Source: Paenibacillus chitinolyticus NBRC 15660 (GTDB lineage Bacteria > Bacillota > Bacilli > Paenibacillales > NBRC-103111). From it: a stretch of 64,000 nt of DNA. Positions 8,521-18,430 of this stretch are shown here, one piece after another (the first letter of the stretch is position 1; each line of letters opens with the position of its first letter). The notes beneath the pieces were generated by a model. It worked only from the letters and a program-made list of their open reading frames with translations. It did no database searches and had not been told where the DNA came from. The stretch spans positions 62,001-126,000 of the forward strand of contig NZ_BBJT01000014.1 in NCBI RefSeq assembly GCF_000739915.1. Direction: 5' to 3'. Made by a program: the position numbers and the translations under genes.

Positions 8521-8532
8521 TAGTACTCACTA
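8521..8532. promoter_or_regulatory. candidate TetR operator upstream of tetR
   Basis: TAGTACTCACTA has TAGT/ACTA arms around four bases, a spacing common in TetR-family operators. It lies about 80 bases upstream of the regulator start, where its promoter is expected. I see no gene in bases 8533-8640. Confidence 0.4.
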
Positions 8533-8640
8533 TCAATCACGATTATTCTATTCCCCTTCCCAATTGCTGTCAACCCCGAAAATGAATGAAGCTTCCGAGC
8601 CATAACGAATGCTTGGACCGAAGTCGCCTACACACATGCC

Positions 8641-8674
8641 AAAAACCGCCGCATCCCACGATGCGGCGGTTTTT
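8641..8674 (-). terminator. terminator of the nucleoside operon
   Basis: A perfect CCGCCGCAT/ATGCGGCGG stem is flanked by A5 and T6 runs. It lies about 70 bases past the pdp stop codon and closes the six-gene nucleoside operon. Confidence 0.9.
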
Positions 8675-8745
8675 TCGGCCTGCGGCCGGAGAGGCTGATT
8701 TTATCAAACCTTAAAATCTGTACGATTCGGGGCTCCGCCCAAGTC

Positions 8746-10047
8746 TTACTCTGTCACGATGTCGTGAATGAGGACAGGCGCTTCAGCGTGGTCGGCGATA
8801 CGGATGTTGTCGTAAATCATGCGGATCACATCTTCCACGTTATCACGGTTGGCGTGGATCGTTACGAGGGATTCGCCCGCTTTAACGCTCTCGCCGATCT
8901 TCTTGTTCAGCATAAGGCCGACGGCCAAGTCGATCTCCGATTCCTTCGTGGCGCGTCCCGCTCCGAGCAGCATAGCCGCCGTACCGATTTCATCGGCGAC
9001 GATTTCGGCTACGACACCGTCCTCGCGCGCCGGTACTTCAATAAGGAACTTCGCTTTAGGCAGCTTCTCGGGATCGTCCACGACCGACGCGTCTCCACCC
9101 TGGTTGGCGATGAACTCCTTGAATTTCTCCAGCGCTTTGCCGTTGCGGATCACTTCTTTGAGCATCTCTTCGGCTTCTTCCAGGGAAGAAGCTTTGTTTG
9201 CCAGGAAGACCATTTGTCTTCCAAGGGCGAGGCAGAGATCTTCCAGATCCTTCGGCCCTTGGCCGCGCAGCGTGTCGATCGCCTCCTGCACTTCCAGCGC
9301 GTTGCCGATGGCGGCGCCGAGCGGCTGGCTCATATCGGAAATGACGGCCATCGTCTTGCGGCCCACGTTGTTTCCGATGCTGACCATGGCGTGCGCCAGT
9401 TCTTTCGCGTCCTCGGGAGTTTTCATAAACGCGCCTGCGCCCGTTTTGACGTCAAGCACGATAGCGTCCGAGCCTGCGGCGATTTTCTTACTCATGATAG
9501 AGCTTGCGATAAGCGCGATGGAATCTACGGTGGCCGTTACGTCGCGAAGGGCGTACAGCTTCTTGTCGGCAGGCGTAAGGTTGCCGGTCTGCCCGATCAC
9601 GGCGATTTTGTGTTCGTTCACCAGGTTCACGAACTCGTCCTTGGAGATTTCCACGTGGAAGCCTTCGATAGCTTCCAGCTTGTCGATCGTGCCGCCGGTG
9701 TGGCCCAGGCCGCGTCCGGACATTTTCGCAACGGGAATATCCAAAGCCGCTACCAGTGGAGCCAGCACCAGGGTCGTCGTGTCGCCCACTCCGCCCGTGG
9801 AGTGTTTGTCTACCTTAATGCCTTCGATCGCGGACAAGTCAATCGTTTCGCCGGAGTTGACGATTGCCATCGTCAGATCGGCCCGCTCGCGCGCCGTCAT
9901 GTCCTTGAAGTAGATCGCCATCGCCAGTGAGCTGACCTGGTAATCCGGAATATCCCCTTTCGTGTAGCCTTCGATAATAAAGTTGATTTCTTCCGTCGTC
10001 AGTTCCTTGCCGTCACGCTTCTTCGCAATCAAATCGACCATTCTCAT
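8746..10047 (-). CDS. pdp: pyrimidine-nucleoside phosphorylase
   Basis: A 433-residue enzyme that splits uridine, thymidine and deoxyuridine with phosphate into base and (deoxy)ribose-1-phosphate. The family signature region [11 protein letters not shown] and the glycine-rich [17 protein letters not shown] segment are visible, followed by the alpha/beta domain and a C-terminal biotinyl-like domain. ATG 10047 has GAGGAG nine bases upstream. It is the last gene of the deoC-cdd-nupC-deoB-deoD-pdp run. Its sugar phosphate product is taken on by DeoB and DeoC in the same operon. Full family length with no lesions. Confidence 0.95.
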   Translation of the reverse strand: MRMVDLIAKKRDGKELTTEEINFIIEGYTKGDIPDYQVSSLAMAIYFKDMTARERADLTMAIVNSGETIDLSAIEGIKVDKHSTGGVGDTTTLVLAPLVAALDIPVAKMSGRGLGHTGGTIDKLEAIEGFHVEISKDEFVNLVNEHKIAVIGQTGNLTPADKKLYALRDVTATVDSIALIASSIMSKKIAAGSDAIVLDVKTGAGAFMKTPEDAKELAHAMVSIGNNVGRKTMAVISDMSQPLGAAIGNALEVQEAIDTLRGQGPKDLEDLCLALGRQMVFLANKASSLEEAEEMLKEVIRNGKALEKFKEFIANQGGDASVVDDPEKLPKAKFLIEVPAREDGVVAEIVADEIGTAAMLLGAGRATKESEIDLAVGLMLNKKIGESVKAGESLVTIHANRDNVEDVIRMIYDNIRIADHAEAPVLIHDIVTE

Positions 10048-10174
10048 CGTCTTTTCTCCTCGCTTTACCAGTAAGTACTCTAGCTAATTCCTATTCGCGG
10101 GGGACCCGGTTAACAACCTGTGTCCCTTTCACGCTTATCCGTCATCCGTCTGTCTGAATATCTTTAGTATCGTC

Positions 10175-10882
10175 CTACAGCGAAATCGCCGTATCCAAAG
10201 CCACTTCCATCATCTCGTTGAAGGTCGTCTGCCGCTCTTCCGAAGAAGTTTCCTCGCCGGTCAGAAGGTGATCGCTCACGGTCAGAATCGTCAGAGCGTT
10301 CACGCCGAATTTGGCCGCCAGTGTGTAAAGGGCGGTCGTCTCCATCTCGACGCCGAGCACGCCGTAATCCATCAGCTTCTGCACGACCGTCTTGTCATCG
10401 CGGTAGAAGATGTCGGAGCTGAAAATATTGCCGACATGAAGTTTAAGGCCTTTCTCCACGCCGCGCTCATAAGCCGCTTTAAGCAGCGGGAAGCTCGCGA
10501 TCGGGGAGTAGTCGAAGCCGCCGAAAACATGGCGGTTCGCGCTCGAATCCGTGCAGGAAGCCTGGGCCAGGATTACATCGCGGACCCGGACATGCTCCTG
10601 CATCGCTCCGCACGTGCCGACGCGGAACAGGTTTTTGACGCCGTACTGGCTGATCAGCTCGTTGGCGTAAATACTGATCGACGGAATCCCCATGCCCGAT
10701 CCCTGCACCGAAACCCGCTTGCCTTGATACGTGCCCGTGAAGCCCAGCATGCCGCGGACTTCGTTGTAGCAGATTACGTCGGACAAGTAAGTTTCCGCGA
10801 TATACTTCGCTCTCAGCGGGTCGCCCGGCAGCAGGATCGTTTCGGCGATGTCGCCCGGTTTTGCACCAATATGAACGCTCAT
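10175..10882 (-). CDS. deoD: purine-nucleoside phosphorylase, DeoD type
   Basis: A 235-residue hexameric-type phosphorylase that converts purine (deoxy)nucleosides to base and sugar-1-phosphate. Typical motifs are [11 protein letters not shown] at the start, [18 protein letters not shown] and TILTVSDHL near the end. ATG 10882 follows CGGAGG. A second, trimeric-type phosphorylase (punA) lies at 21850. Together they would cover both adenosine- and guanosine-type substrates, as in Bacillus, where DeoD favours adenosine. It is in an operon with deoB (53-nt gap) and pdp. Confidence 0.95.
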   Translation of the reverse strand: MSVHIGAKPGDIAETILLPGDPLRAKYIAETYLSDVICYNEVRGMLGFTGTYQGKRVSVQGSGMGIPSISIYANELISQYGVKNLFRVGTCGAMQEHVRVRDVILAQASCTDSSANRHVFGGFDYSPIASFPLLKAAYERGVEKGLKLHVGNIFSSDIFYRDDKTVVQKLMDYGVLGVEMETTALYTLAAKFGVNALTILTVSDHLLTGEETSSEERQTTFNEMMEVALDTAISL

Positions 10883-10935
10883 GAACGTGTACCTCCGTTT
10901 TAAAAAGGATAGAAGGGACGGGTTATCGTCCCGGT

Positions 10936-12117
10936 TTATTTCAAGTCCGCCAGGAAACTTGTGCCGTGGGCGGGCAGCGTGACACCGAAGTTGTCCGCTA
11001 CGGTAGCGCCGATATCGGCGAACGTGCGGCGCAGCGGCAGCTCTTTGCCGCCATCCGCAAAACGCGGCGAGTAAACGAGCAGCGGCACGTATTCGCGCGT
11101 ATGGTCCGTTCCGCGGTAGGTCGGATCGTTACCGTGGTCGGCCGTCAAGATCAGCAGATCCTCGTCCGTCAATTTGGCGAACACTTCCGGCAGCCGGGCG
11201 TCGTAATCCTCCAGCGCTTGTCCGTAACCTTGCGGATCACGCCGGTGGCCGAAGAGAGCGTCGAAATCGACGAGGTTCAAGAAGCTCAGTCCCGTGAAGG
11301 ACTCGCCGAGCGTGTCCACCAGCTTGTCCATACCGTCCATGTTGGAAACGGTCCGGACCGCTTTCGTTACGCCTTCGCCATCGTAGATGTCGGAGATTTT
11401 GCCGAGCGCGATTACGTCGAAGCCCCGGTCCTTCAGCTCGTTCATCGTGGTGCGTCCGAAAGGCTTCAAAGCGTAATCGTGACGGTTCGCCGTCCGTTTG
11501 AAGCTGCCGACTTCGCCTACGAACGGGCGGGCGATGATGCGGCCCAGCATATACGGATCTTCCAGCGTAATTTCGCGGCAGAACTCGCAAATTTCGTAAA
11601 GCTCCTTAAGCGGCACCACGTCTTCGTGGGCGGCAATCTGCAGCACAGAGTCCGCGGACGTGTAAATGATAAGCGCTCCGGTTTTCACGTGCTCCTCACC
11701 GAGCTCGTCGATGATTTCGGTGCCGCTGGCCGGCTTGTTGCCGATCACCTTGCGGCCGGTTTTCTCTTCGATGCGCCCGATCAGCTCATCCGGGAAGCCG
11801 TCCGGGAATACGCGGAAAGGCGTTTCGATGTTCAGGCCCATGATCTCCCAGTGACCGGTCATCGTATCTTTCCCGTTCGACGCTTCCTGCATCTTCGTGT
11901 AGTAAGCCAGCGGCTTGTCCGCCGCAGGCACGCCTTCGATCGGACGGATGTTGGAGAGGCCCAGCTTGGCCATGTTCGGCATGTTGAGGCCGCCCCTCTC
12001 CCGGGCGATATGCCCGAGGGTATCGACATCGAAGTCGTCGAATTTAGCGGCGTCCGGCGCTTCGCCGATACCGACCGAGTCCAGTACAATCAGGTGAATC
12101 CGTTTAAACGTAGTCAT
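10936..12117 (-). CDS. deoB: phosphopentomutase
   Basis: A 393-residue alkaline-phosphatase-superfamily mutase that moves phosphate between C1 and C5 of ribose or deoxyribose. Metal-binding motifs are present: [13 protein letters not shown] at the N-terminus, TGHWEIMG, and [11 protein letters not shown] near residue 330. It links the phosphorylases (DeoD, Pdp, PunA) to the aldolase DeoC. ATG 12117 has GGAAAGGAAG upstream. Bacillus subtilis keeps drm apart from dra-nupC-pdp; here all six genes are joined. Confidence 0.95.
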   Translation of the reverse strand: MTTFKRIHLIVLDSVGIGEAPDAAKFDDFDVDTLGHIARERGGLNMPNMAKLGLSNIRPIEGVPAADKPLAYYTKMQEASNGKDTMTGHWEIMGLNIETPFRVFPDGFPDELIGRIEEKTGRKVIGNKPASGTEIIDELGEEHVKTGALIIYTSADSVLQIAAHEDVVPLKELYEICEFCREITLEDPYMLGRIIARPFVGEVGSFKRTANRHDYALKPFGRTTMNELKDRGFDVIALGKISDIYDGEGVTKAVRTVSNMDGMDKLVDTLGESFTGLSFLNLVDFDALFGHRRDPQGYGQALEDYDARLPEVFAKLTDEDLLILTADHGNDPTYRGTDHTREYVPLLVYSPRFADGGKELPLRRTFADIGATVADNFGVTLPAHGTSFLADLK

Positions 12118-12143
12118 GCTTCTCGCTTCCTTTCCTATTCAGC

Positions 12144-13322
12144 TTACAGGAACAGCCCCGCAATCGTAGCCGACAGGACGCTGACCAATGTAGCTCCATA
12201 CAGTAATTTTAAACCAAAACGGGCCACAACGTTGCCTTGCTTTTCGTGAAGCCCTTTAACCGCACCGGCGATGATCCCGATGGAAGAGAAGTTCGCGAAG
12301 GAAACGAGGAACACCGATACGATTCCGACAGCCCGTGGGGACATAGTCGTATGTTTGGCAAGGTCAAGCATGGCGACGAACTCGTTGGATACCATCTTGG
12401 TTGCCATAATGCTACCGGCTTCAACCGCTTCAGACCAAGGCACACCCATTACAAACGCGAACGGAGCGAAAATATACCCGAGCAGAGACTGGAACGAAAT
12501 GCCGAAAATGCCGTCGAAAATACCGTTGATCAAAGCGATCAGGGCCACGAAACCGATCAGCATGGCCGCCACGATAATGGCGACTTTAAAACCGTCGAGA
12601 ATGTATTCTCCCAGCATTTCGAAGAAAGACTGCTTCTCTTCCTCCTGTACTTCAAGAATATCTTCTTCTTTCGTAACGACGTAAGGGTTAAGAATCGACG
12701 AGATAATAAATCCGCCGAACAGGTTCAGCACCAGCGCCGTTACGACGAACTTCGGCTCGATCATCTGCATGTAAGCTCCGACGATGGACATCGAAACCGT
12801 GGACATGGCCGAAGCGCAAAGCGTGTACAGGCGGTGTTTCGGAAGCAGGCCGATTTGCTTCTTCACCGAAATGAATACTTCCGATTGGCCCAGAATCGCG
12901 GATGCCACGGCGTTGTAAGATTCAAGCTTACCCATGCCGTTGATCTTGCTGAGTACCAGACCGATGTACTTGACGATGAACGGCAGAATTTTAGTATACT
13001 GCAAAATCCCGATCAATGCGGAAATGAACACGATAGGAAGCAGAACGTTCAGGAAGAACGGAGACGTCTTGTCGTTCGCTATGCCGCCGAACACAAAATT
13101 GATCCCTTCGGAAGCATAGGCGAGAAGCGATTCGAAAATACTCGCGAAACCGCGGATCAGAAATTCGCCCACGCTTGTATTCAGAAGGGCGAAAGCCAGG
13201 ACCACCTGCAGGGCGATCATGACGAACAGCGGACGGTACCGGATTTTGTGACGGTTGTTGCTGGCGGCGTAAGTAAGCCCGAACACGACAAGCACGCCCA
13301 GAATAGCAACTAAATATTTCAT
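12144..13322 (-). CDS. nupC: nucleoside permease, NupC/CNT family
   Basis: A 392-residue concentrative nucleoside transporter, probably cation-coupled. It has an N-terminal trio of membrane segments, a gate-type region in the middle, and the family motifs [12 protein letters not shown] and [12 protein letters not shown], which contribute to substrate binding. It feeds nucleosides to the catabolic enzymes encoded on both sides. A 122-nt gap upstream holds a cre-like sequence, so it may have a secondary promoter or control point. ATG 13322 follows GGGGGAAA. Confidence 0.93.
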   Translation of the reverse strand: MKYLVAILGVLVVFGLTYAASNNRHKIRYRPLFVMIALQVVLAFALLNTSVGEFLIRGFASIFESLLAYASEGINFVFGGIANDKTSPFFLNVLLPIVFISALIGILQYTKILPFIVKYIGLVLSKINGMGKLESYNAVASAILGQSEVFISVKKQIGLLPKHRLYTLCASAMSTVSMSIVGAYMQMIEPKFVVTALVLNLFGGFIISSILNPYVVTKEEDILEVQEEEKQSFFEMLGEYILDGFKVAIIVAAMLIGFVALIALINGIFDGIFGISFQSLLGYIFAPFAFVMGVPWSEAVEAGSIMATKMVSNEFVAMLDLAKHTTMSPRAVGIVSVFLVSFANFSSIGIIAGAVKGLHEKQGNVVARFGLKLLYGATLVSVLSATIAGLFL

Positions 13323-13396
13323 GTTAGTGTTTCCCCCAATGGTTGCTCAGCATTAGCAGATTTGGTTGCAGGCACAGCTCTCTGAACCTGAAAAAC

Positions 13397-13412
13397 TATT
13401 AAGCGCTTACAT
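13397..13412 (-). promoter_or_regulatory. cre-like site between cdd and nupC
   Basis: On the minus strand ATGTAAGCGCTTAATA matches the CcpA consensus WTGNAANCGNWWNCAW except at the last C and A, and has a TAAGCGCTTA palindromic core. Its place in an intercistronic gap suggests roadblock repression or an internal promoter under glucose control. Confidence 0.5.
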
Positions 13413-13444
13413 TCAGTTTACAAAAAGAAGTTTCATATTGATTT

Positions 13445-13846
13445 TTACTTTTTTTCCATATCATCGGCTTGAAAAGCTCCCGGGAGCAGCCGGTCGATCG
13501 TCCATTCTTCGGTATTGCCGTGAAGATTAGTCAAATAAATCTTCGTATTCAGGTCGCTGAATTCGGCGATAACTTGTCTGCATGCGCCGCACGGCGATAC
13601 CGGTCCTTCCGTGTCCGCCACGATGGCGATAGCTTCGAGCTTATGCCCGCCTTCGCCTTCCGAAACGGCTTTAAAAATAGCTGTCCGCTCCGCGCAGTTG
13701 GTTAAACCGTAGGATGCATTCTCAACGTTGCATCCCCGGTAAACCTTCCCGCCCGTGAGTACGGCCGCTCCGACCTGGAAGCCCGAATAAGGCACATAGG
13801 CCTGCTTGCGGGCTTCGATTGCTTCTTGAATCAACTGGTCTTTCAT
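13445..13846 (-). CDS. cdd: cytidine deaminase
   Basis: A 133-residue tetramer-type enzyme that deaminates cytidine and deoxycytidine to uridine forms, which Pdp can then cleave. Zinc ligands and the catalytic Glu are clear: CNVENASYG, then NCAERTAI with the Cys-Ala-Glu core, and PCGACRQ. ATG 13846 follows GGAGGA. It sits second in the nucleoside operon, 27 nt after deoC. Length and motifs are typical. Confidence 0.95.
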   Translation of the reverse strand: MKDQLIQEAIEARKQAYVPYSGFQVGAAVLTGGKVYRGCNVENASYGLTNCAERTAIFKAVSEGEGGHKLEAIAIVADTEGPVSPCGACRQVIAEFSDLNTKIYLTNLHGNTEEWTIDRLLPGAFQADDMEKK

Positions 13847-13873
13847 GGATCCGTCCTCCTCGAAGGTCAGGGT

Positions 13874-14539
13874 TTAGTAAGAAGAAGTGGACTGGCCGCC
13901 TTCCATGATTTTAACGCCCGAGCTCGCCCCGATGCGGGTTGCCCCGGCTTCGATCATGGCGTTCATATCCTCGAGGCTGCGCACGCCGCCCGATGCTTTG
14001 ACGCCTACGTCGGGACCGACGGTTTTGCGCATCAGCGCTACGTCCGCAGGTGTCGCTCCGCCTGTCGAGAACCCGGTGGACGTCTTCACGAAGTCCGCTC
14101 CCGCTTTAACCGACAGCTCGCTCGCGCGCACTTTTTCTTCGTCCGTAAGAAGGCTCGTTTCGATGATAACTTTCACCAGCGCCTTGCCCGCGGCCGCATC
14201 GACAACGGCTTTAATGTCGCTTTCCACCAGCGTATCGTCCCCTGCTTTCAGGGCGCCGATGTTGATGACCATATCGACTTCCCCGGCACCGTTTGCGATC
14301 GCATCCTTCGCTTCAAACGCTTTCACGGCAGACGTCGTGGCGCCCAAAGGGAATCCGATGACCGTACAAACTTTCACGGACGATCCCGAGAGCTGTTCGG
14401 CCGAATAGGCGACCCAGGTCGGATTTACACAAACGGACGCGAATTCGTACTTCTTCGCCTCTTCCGTCAGCTTGGTGATTTCAGCCTTTGTCGCGTCTGC
14501 GCGAAGCAGTGTGTGATCGATCATTCCGGCTATGCTCAT
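13874..14539 (-). CDS. deoC: deoxyribose-phosphate aldolase
   Basis: A 221-residue class I aldolase (TIM barrel) that splits deoxyribose-5-phosphate into glyceraldehyde-3-phosphate and acetaldehyde. The Schiff-base lysine lies in [11 protein letters not shown], and the proton-relay Lys region in [11 protein letters not shown] 14539 follows AAGGAG. It is the first gene of the six-gene operon and lies directly behind a promoter with two DeoR-type boxes. In Bacillus, deoxyribose-5-phosphate is the DeoR inducer, so this enzyme also drains the signal. Confidence 0.95.
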   Translation of the reverse strand: MSIAGMIDHTLLRADATKAEITKLTEEAKKYEFASVCVNPTWVAYSAEQLSGSSVKVCTVIGFPLGATTSAVKAFEAKDAIANGAGEVDMVINIGALKAGDDTLVESDIKAVVDAAAGKALVKVIIETSLLTDEEKVRASELSVKAGADFVKTSTGFSTGGATPADVALMRKTVGPDVGVKASGGVRSLEDMNAMIEAGATRIGASSGVKIMEGGQSTSSY

Positions 14540-14610
14540 GTGTTTACACTCCTTGTTTATGAGTTATCATGCCCTTTAAAAAGACAATGTGTGTAGAATT
14601 TCATGCCTTC

Positions 14611-14662
14611 ATGATAGCACACACGTGAACATATGTAAAACACATAATAAAATTATGTTCAT
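14611..14662 (-). promoter_or_regulatory. deoC operon promoter with two DeoR-type boxes
   Basis: On the minus strand TTTACA (14634-14639) and TATCAT (14611-14616) are 17 bp apart. Box 1, TGAACATATGTAAAA on the plus strand (14626-14640), overlaps the -35 box. Box 2, TGAACATAATTTTAT on the minus strand (14648-14662), lies just upstream. Both resemble the Bacillus DeoR operator ATTGAACAAAATTTCAAT (recalled). Confidence 0.75.
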
Positions 14663-14706
14663 GTCTTTTTTGTGTCTCAGGGCTTCTTCCGCTCTTTTTC
14701 GGGCAT

Positions 14707-14757
14707 AAAAAAGAGTCCCTTACAGTCTTCTTCACCAAGAAAACCGTAAACGACTCT
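14707..14757 (-). terminator. terminator of the LOG-family gene
   Basis: The minus-strand stem AGAGTC/GACTCT, with an inner TTAC/GTAA extension and a long loop, ends in six T. It lies 45 bases beyond the LOG stop codon and just before the deoC control region. Confidence 0.7.
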
Positions 14758-14801
14758 AGTATGCTTCTTTTCGGTACGTTTTACTAAGGATGCCTGAAAT
14801 T

Positions 14802-15383
14802 TCAGGTCTGGTCTTTTTTTATGTAAGTTTTGACTTCCGGAGCTTCGTAGGAAGCAAATTGTTCCAGCAGCTTGGCCGGGTCTTCGTTCACCAGCACCAT
14901 CGAGCGGTATTTGTCCTGCATAAACTGTTCCTGATTCATCCGGTCGAAGAGAGCGACGAGGGGATCGTAATAATGATTGATATTGACAAGCCCGAACGGC
15001 TTCCGGTGAAGACCGAGCTGCCCCCACGTATAAATTTCCACAAACTCCTCCAGCGTACCCGGTCCTCCCGGCAGGGCCATAAATCCGTCCGCAAGCTCCG
15101 CCATCTTCGCTTTACGCTCATGCATGGACTCGACGACAATCAGTTCGGTCAGCCCGTGATGGGAAATTTCCCGGTTCTCGAGCATCTTCGGGATAACCCC
15201 GATAACCTCGCCTCCGGCTTCCAGAACCGCATCGGCCACGGCCCCCATCAGCCCGACACTGGCGCCTCCGTATACAAGTGCGAGCCCCCGCTCAGCAAGC
15301 TCGCGTCCGAGCCGTACGGCCCCTTCCCTATAGACTTCAGATGCTCCGTTGCTTGATCCGCAGAAAACCGCTATGCGTTTCAT
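14802..15383 (-). CDS. LOG-family phosphoribohydrolase (YvdD-like)
   Basis: A 193-residue Rossmann-fold protein of the TIGR00730/LOG family. It contains the signature PGGPGTLEE (about residues 104-112) and MHERKAKM upstream of it. Characterised members release adenine-type bases from nucleoside monophosphates, including cytokinin precursors; the physiological bacterial role is usually unclear. ATG 15383 has GGAGGAG upstream. It stands alone between its own terminator and the divergent ada genes. Its proximity to the nucleoside operon fits a salvage or housecleaning role, but this is inference. Confidence 0.85.
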   Translation of the reverse strand: MKRIAVFCGSSNGASEVYREGAVRLGRELAERGLALVYGGASVGLMGAVADAVLEAGGEVIGVIPKMLENREISHHGLTELIVVESMHERKAKMAELADGFMALPGGPGTLEEFVEIYTWGQLGLHRKPFGLVNINHYYDPLVALFDRMNQEQFMQDKYRSMVLVNEDPAKLLEQFASYEAPEVKTYIKKDQT

Positions 15384-15609
15384 TGTCTGATCTCCTCCAT
15401 CCTTTTTGTATAAAATCTTCCTTCATTATAGTGGAAAGCGGAGCCGAGGAAAACCGGACGGGACGGCCGATCAAGGCCTCTATCTTTCTTTTGCTTCCGG
15501 ATTCCCGCGCATTCAAGGTCTTAGCGAATTTTTGCTGTCCTATTTCACTCCTATTATCAAGCACCGGACGGAAGTTTATAATGTTAAGAGAAGGAGGTGC
15601 GGTTAACGG

Positions 15610-16179
15610 ATGAACAAAGACGCTATTTTCAAATCCGTCTACGAGACGATTTTAAGCAGAGATACCCGTCACGACGGACAGTATTATGTGGGCATTACGT
15701 CTACGGGCATTTTTTGCAGGCCATCCTGCCGGTCCCGGACTCCCAAGCCCGAAAATGTGAGGGTGTACGATAGCATCGAGAGAGCTCTGGAAGCAGGCTT
15801 CCGCCCCTGTAAAAGGTGCAAGCCCGAAAACCCGAGTCCTCACGGGCCCGATGCGGAGCTGGCGGAAACCGTACTCGGCCTGATCCGCACCCGCTATGGC
15901 GAAAATCTGACGCTGCACGGCCTTGCGTCCGAGCTGAACATAAGCCCTTATCATCTGCAGCGGACGTTCAAACGGACGACCGGGATCAGTCCCTCGCGCC
16001 AGCTTCTTCTTACCCGCATGGAGGAAGCGAAGCACAGGCTTGCGCGGAGTGAGCAGCCTATCGGCGAAATCGCCGCGGCAGTCGGGTTCCGCAGCGCTTC
16101 TCACTTCTCCGCCGTCTTTCATAAAACTGCCGGCTGTACGCCGAATGAATTTAGAGAACAGAATGCCCCGAACTCCTGA
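15610..16179 (+). CDS. adaA: methylphosphotriester-DNA methyltransferase / activator AdaA
   Basis: A 189-residue AdaA-type sensor. It takes a methyl group from alkylated phosphate in DNA onto a zinc-bound cysteine and then activates the ada genes. The four zinc cysteines are visible (Cys36, Cys40, Cys67, Cys70 in FCRPSCR and PCKRCKP). An AraC-type double helix-turn-helix follows (about 85-185, with ASELNISPYHLQRTFK and IGEIAAAVGFRSASHFS). ATG 15610 follows GGAGGTG. The split into separate AdaA and AdaB proteins is the Bacillus arrangement; Escherichia Ada is fused. Confidence 0.93.
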   Translation: MNKDAIFKSVYETILSRDTRHDGQYYVGITSTGIFCRPSCRSRTPKPENVRVYDSIERALEAGFRPCKRCKPENPSPHGPDAELAETVLGLIRTRYGENLTLHGLASELNISPYHLQRTFKRTTGISPSRQLLLTRMEEAKHRLARSEQPIGEIAAAVGFRSASHFSAVFHKTAGCTPNEFREQNAPNS

Positions 16180-16268
16180 GAGGGACCAGGCGAAACGAGA
16201 CAAGCAAAGGTAAACAAATCGCGGTAAGGCAAGATAAAACAAACCGAGACAAACAGGAGGCGACTAAA

Positions 16269-16835
16269 ATGAACACTCTTTCGGCGACAACCGAAATTTA
16301 CTGGGCTGCCCTGGTGCATCCCCTTTTCCGAAACAAACCATTATATGCAGCCGCGACAGACCGGGGATTGTGCCGCATTACGTGGCCGACCGAGAGTCTG
16401 GACACTTTGAAAAGCTGGGCCGCCAAACAGATTCCCGGCGCCGTGCTGATTGAAGACGAAGAACGGATGGCCGGCTATCTCCTTCAGCTAAAAGAATATC
16501 TCGAAGGGAACCGGCAGCAATTCGACATCCCGCTCGATATGCGGGGAACGGCTTTTCAGACTTCCGTCTGGAAAGCTCTTGCCGAAATTCCGTTCGGGGA
16601 AACGCGCAGCTACTCCGATATTGCCGCAAGCGTAGGCAGCCCCGCAGCCGTAAGAGCGGTCGGTACGGCCAACGGGGCCAATCCCGTTCCCATCATCGTG
16701 CCCTGCCACCGCGTCATCGGCAAAAATGCGGCGCTTACCGGTTTCAGAGGGGGCCTTCAAGTCAAAGAAGAGCTGCTCAGACTGGAGGGATTCCATGACT
16801 ACACGGCAAAAGGACACGCCCGTTTTCAGTTTTGA
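16269..16835 (+). CDS. adaB: methylated-DNA--protein-cysteine methyltransferase AdaB
   Basis: A 188-residue suicide repair protein that transfers the methyl group from O6-methylguanine to its own Cys146, in the motif PCHRVIG. The upstream helix with the arginine-finger region is present (SPAAVRAVGTANGANP). ATG 16269 follows CAGGAGGCG. It lies 89 nt after adaA and overlaps the glycosylase gene alkA by 41 nt, so translation of the two is probably coupled. Full length for the family. Confidence 0.93.
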   Translation: MNTLSATTEIYWAALVHPLFRNKPLYAAATDRGLCRITWPTESLDTLKSWAAKQIPGAVLIEDEERMAGYLLQLKEYLEGNRQQFDIPLDMRGTAFQTSVWKALAEIPFGETRSYSDIAASVGSPAAVRAVGTANGANPVPIIVPCHRVIGKNAALTGFRGGLQVKEELLRLEGFHDYTAKGHARFQF

Positions 16836-17787
16836 CGAAAACACGGGAATCGCGCAAATCGAAACACCTGCCGCGTTCAGTTATGCGGAAACGCTCTTAT
16901 ATCTGACGCGTTCCCCTCTGGAATGCCTCCACAGCGTGGAGAACGGCCGCATCTACAAGCTGCTCGAAGCGGGAAAAGAACTGCTCCCGGTCGAAATCAG
17001 CAATCCGGGCCCCGGCAGGCTCCATCTCCGGTTTATGCAGGGCCCGCCCGCAGATCCGGACGCCATCCGGGAAGCGGCGGCCTACACGGCGGAATGGCTG
17101 GACCTTGCCCGGGATATGACGCCCTTCTATGCGACGGCACAGTCCGATCCTCTGCTCGGGCCTCTGGCCTCCGGGTATTACGGGCTCCGTATCATCGGCG
17201 TGCCGCATCTGTTCGAAGCCCTCTGCTGGGCGATCGCCGGACAGCAGATCAATTTAACGTTCGCTTATACACTCAAGCGCAGGCTTGTGGAGAATTACGG
17301 CAAGAAGCTGGTCTGGGAAGGCCGTACCTACTGGCTGTTCCCGAAACCGGGGGACCTGGCGGACGTGACCGTGGAAGAACTCCGCCAGCTCCAGTTCACC
17401 GGCAAGAAAGCCGAATACATCCTCCATGTGGCCGGTCTGATGGACAGCGGAGCATTGTCGAAGGAGGCGCTTCTTGCCTCCGGTTCCTACGAGGCCGCCG
17501 AGCGCACCCTGCTGGCCATCCGCGGCATCGGCCCGTGGACCGCGCATTACGTGCTGATGCGCTGCCTGCGGAACCCGGCCGCTTTCCCCATCGGGGACGC
17601 GGGGCTTCACAACGCGCTGAAACAGCTCCTGCACCGCACACAAAAGCCGGCTCTCGAAGAGATCCGGCAGCTTTTTGCTCCCTGGCGGGGCTGGGAGGCT
17701 TATGCGGTGTTTTATTTGTGGAGAAGCCTCCTGCCGGAGGGCTCTCCTGCTATTCAAACAGCAGGTCTTCCAGACGCAAGAACGTAA
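16795..17787 (+). CDS. alkA: DNA-3-methyladenine glycosylase II
   Basis: A 330-residue AlkA-type base-excision glycosylase that removes 3-methyladenine and other alkylated bases. ATG 16795 is chosen over an upstream in-frame start because GGAGGG lies just before it. The helix-hairpin-helix/GPD core is clear: ALCWAIAGQQINLTFA, then AIRGIGPWTAHYVLMR, and the likely catalytic Asp in FPIGDAGL. It overlaps adaB at its start. Its last 38 nt overlap the end of sfp on the opposite strand, leaving no room for a separate terminator. Confidence 0.92.
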   Translation: MTTRQKDTPVFSFDENTGIAQIETPAAFSYAETLLYLTRSPLECLHSVENGRIYKLLEAGKELLPVEISNPGPGRLHLRFMQGPPADPDAIREAAAYTAEWLDLARDMTPFYATAQSDPLLGPLASGYYGLRIIGVPHLFEALCWAIAGQQINLTFAYTLKRRLVENYGKKLVWEGRTYWLFPKPGDLADVTVEELRQLQFTGKKAEYILHVAGLMDSGALSKEALLASGSYEAAERTLLAIRGIGPWTAHYVLMRCLRNPAAFPIGDAGLHNALKQLLHRTQKPALEEIRQLFAPWRGWEAYAVFYLWRSLLPEGSPAIQTAGLPDART

Positions 17788-18430
17788 CTTCACCCGGAAA
17801 ATGGTCCAAAGTCGAGCAAACGGACAATTTGTAAGGCCCGTCAAGCTCATACTGCTTGAAAACATGAGTCGGCTGCGGCTCCAGCTCGAAAACACCGCTT
17901 CCCCTCTTGCGGATGGCAAAAGAGTCCAGCGGAATCGACAAGCCTTTGCCGACCGCTTTGATGTAGCTCTCTTTGAGCGTCCACAGATCGAAGAAATAAT
18001 TCAGCCGCTCCTCTGGAGGAAGGCTGAAGAGGTCGGCTTTCTCCGCGGCGGAAAAGAATCGTTCGGCAATATCCAGATCCACCGGCTGGATCTGCTCCAC
18101 GTCAATGCCGACTTCCGCTTCGGAAACGCCCGCCGCGACCCAGCAGCCCGAATGCGTAACGTTGTAATGGACGCCGGTACGGGGCGCGGTTACGTGCGGC
18201 TTGCCGTACGCATTCGTCCCGAAGCGCAGCTCCGGGTTAGCGGCGGCCAGTTTCCGGCACAGGCACCATCTAGCGAGAGCATCCGCGGCAACCGCCCTCA
18301 CGCGGTCCTCGGTCCGGTAGAATCTTTGGGCCTTGGCCCGCTTCTCCTCCGACAGATGGACAATCAGCCGGTCCGTATGTTGTACAGTTTCTTTTTCGTC
18401 CAAACGCAGGTTTATCGCATAAATGTCCAT
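17750..18430 (-). CDS. sfp: 4'-phosphopantetheinyl transferase, Sfp type
   Basis: A 226-residue pseudodimeric transferase that loads phosphopantetheine onto carrier domains of NRPS, PKS or fatty-acid synthase proteins. Signature motifs are VGIDVEQI, with the Mg-binding acids, and FFDLWTLKESYIKAVGKGL. The N-terminal substrate region HLSEEKRAKAQRF is also present. Its 3' end overlaps alkA tail-to-tail by 38 nt. No NRPS or PKS gene lies in this window, so its main clients are elsewhere. Confidence 0.93.
   Translation of the reverse strand: MDIYAINLRLDEKETVQHTDRLIVHLSEEKRAKAQRFYRTEDRVRAVAADALARWCLCRKLAAANPELRFGTNAYGKPHVTAPRTGVHYNVTHSGCWVAAGVSEAEVGIDVEQIQPVDLDIAERFFSAAEKADLFSLPPEERLNYFFDLWTLKESYIKAVGKGLSIPLDSFAIRKRGSGVFELEPQPTHVFKQYELDGPYKLSVCSTLDHFPGEVTFLRLEDLLFE

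Noticed and set aside
8764-9930. Two long plus-strand ORFs opposite pdp
   Set aside because: Shadows of pdp third-codon GC bias. pdp itself has all family motifs and a ribosome site.
14787-14812. CCTGAAATTTCAGG palindrome at the end of the LOG gene as a terminator
   Set aside because: No T-run follows on the minus strand; the hairpin at 14707-14757 fits better.
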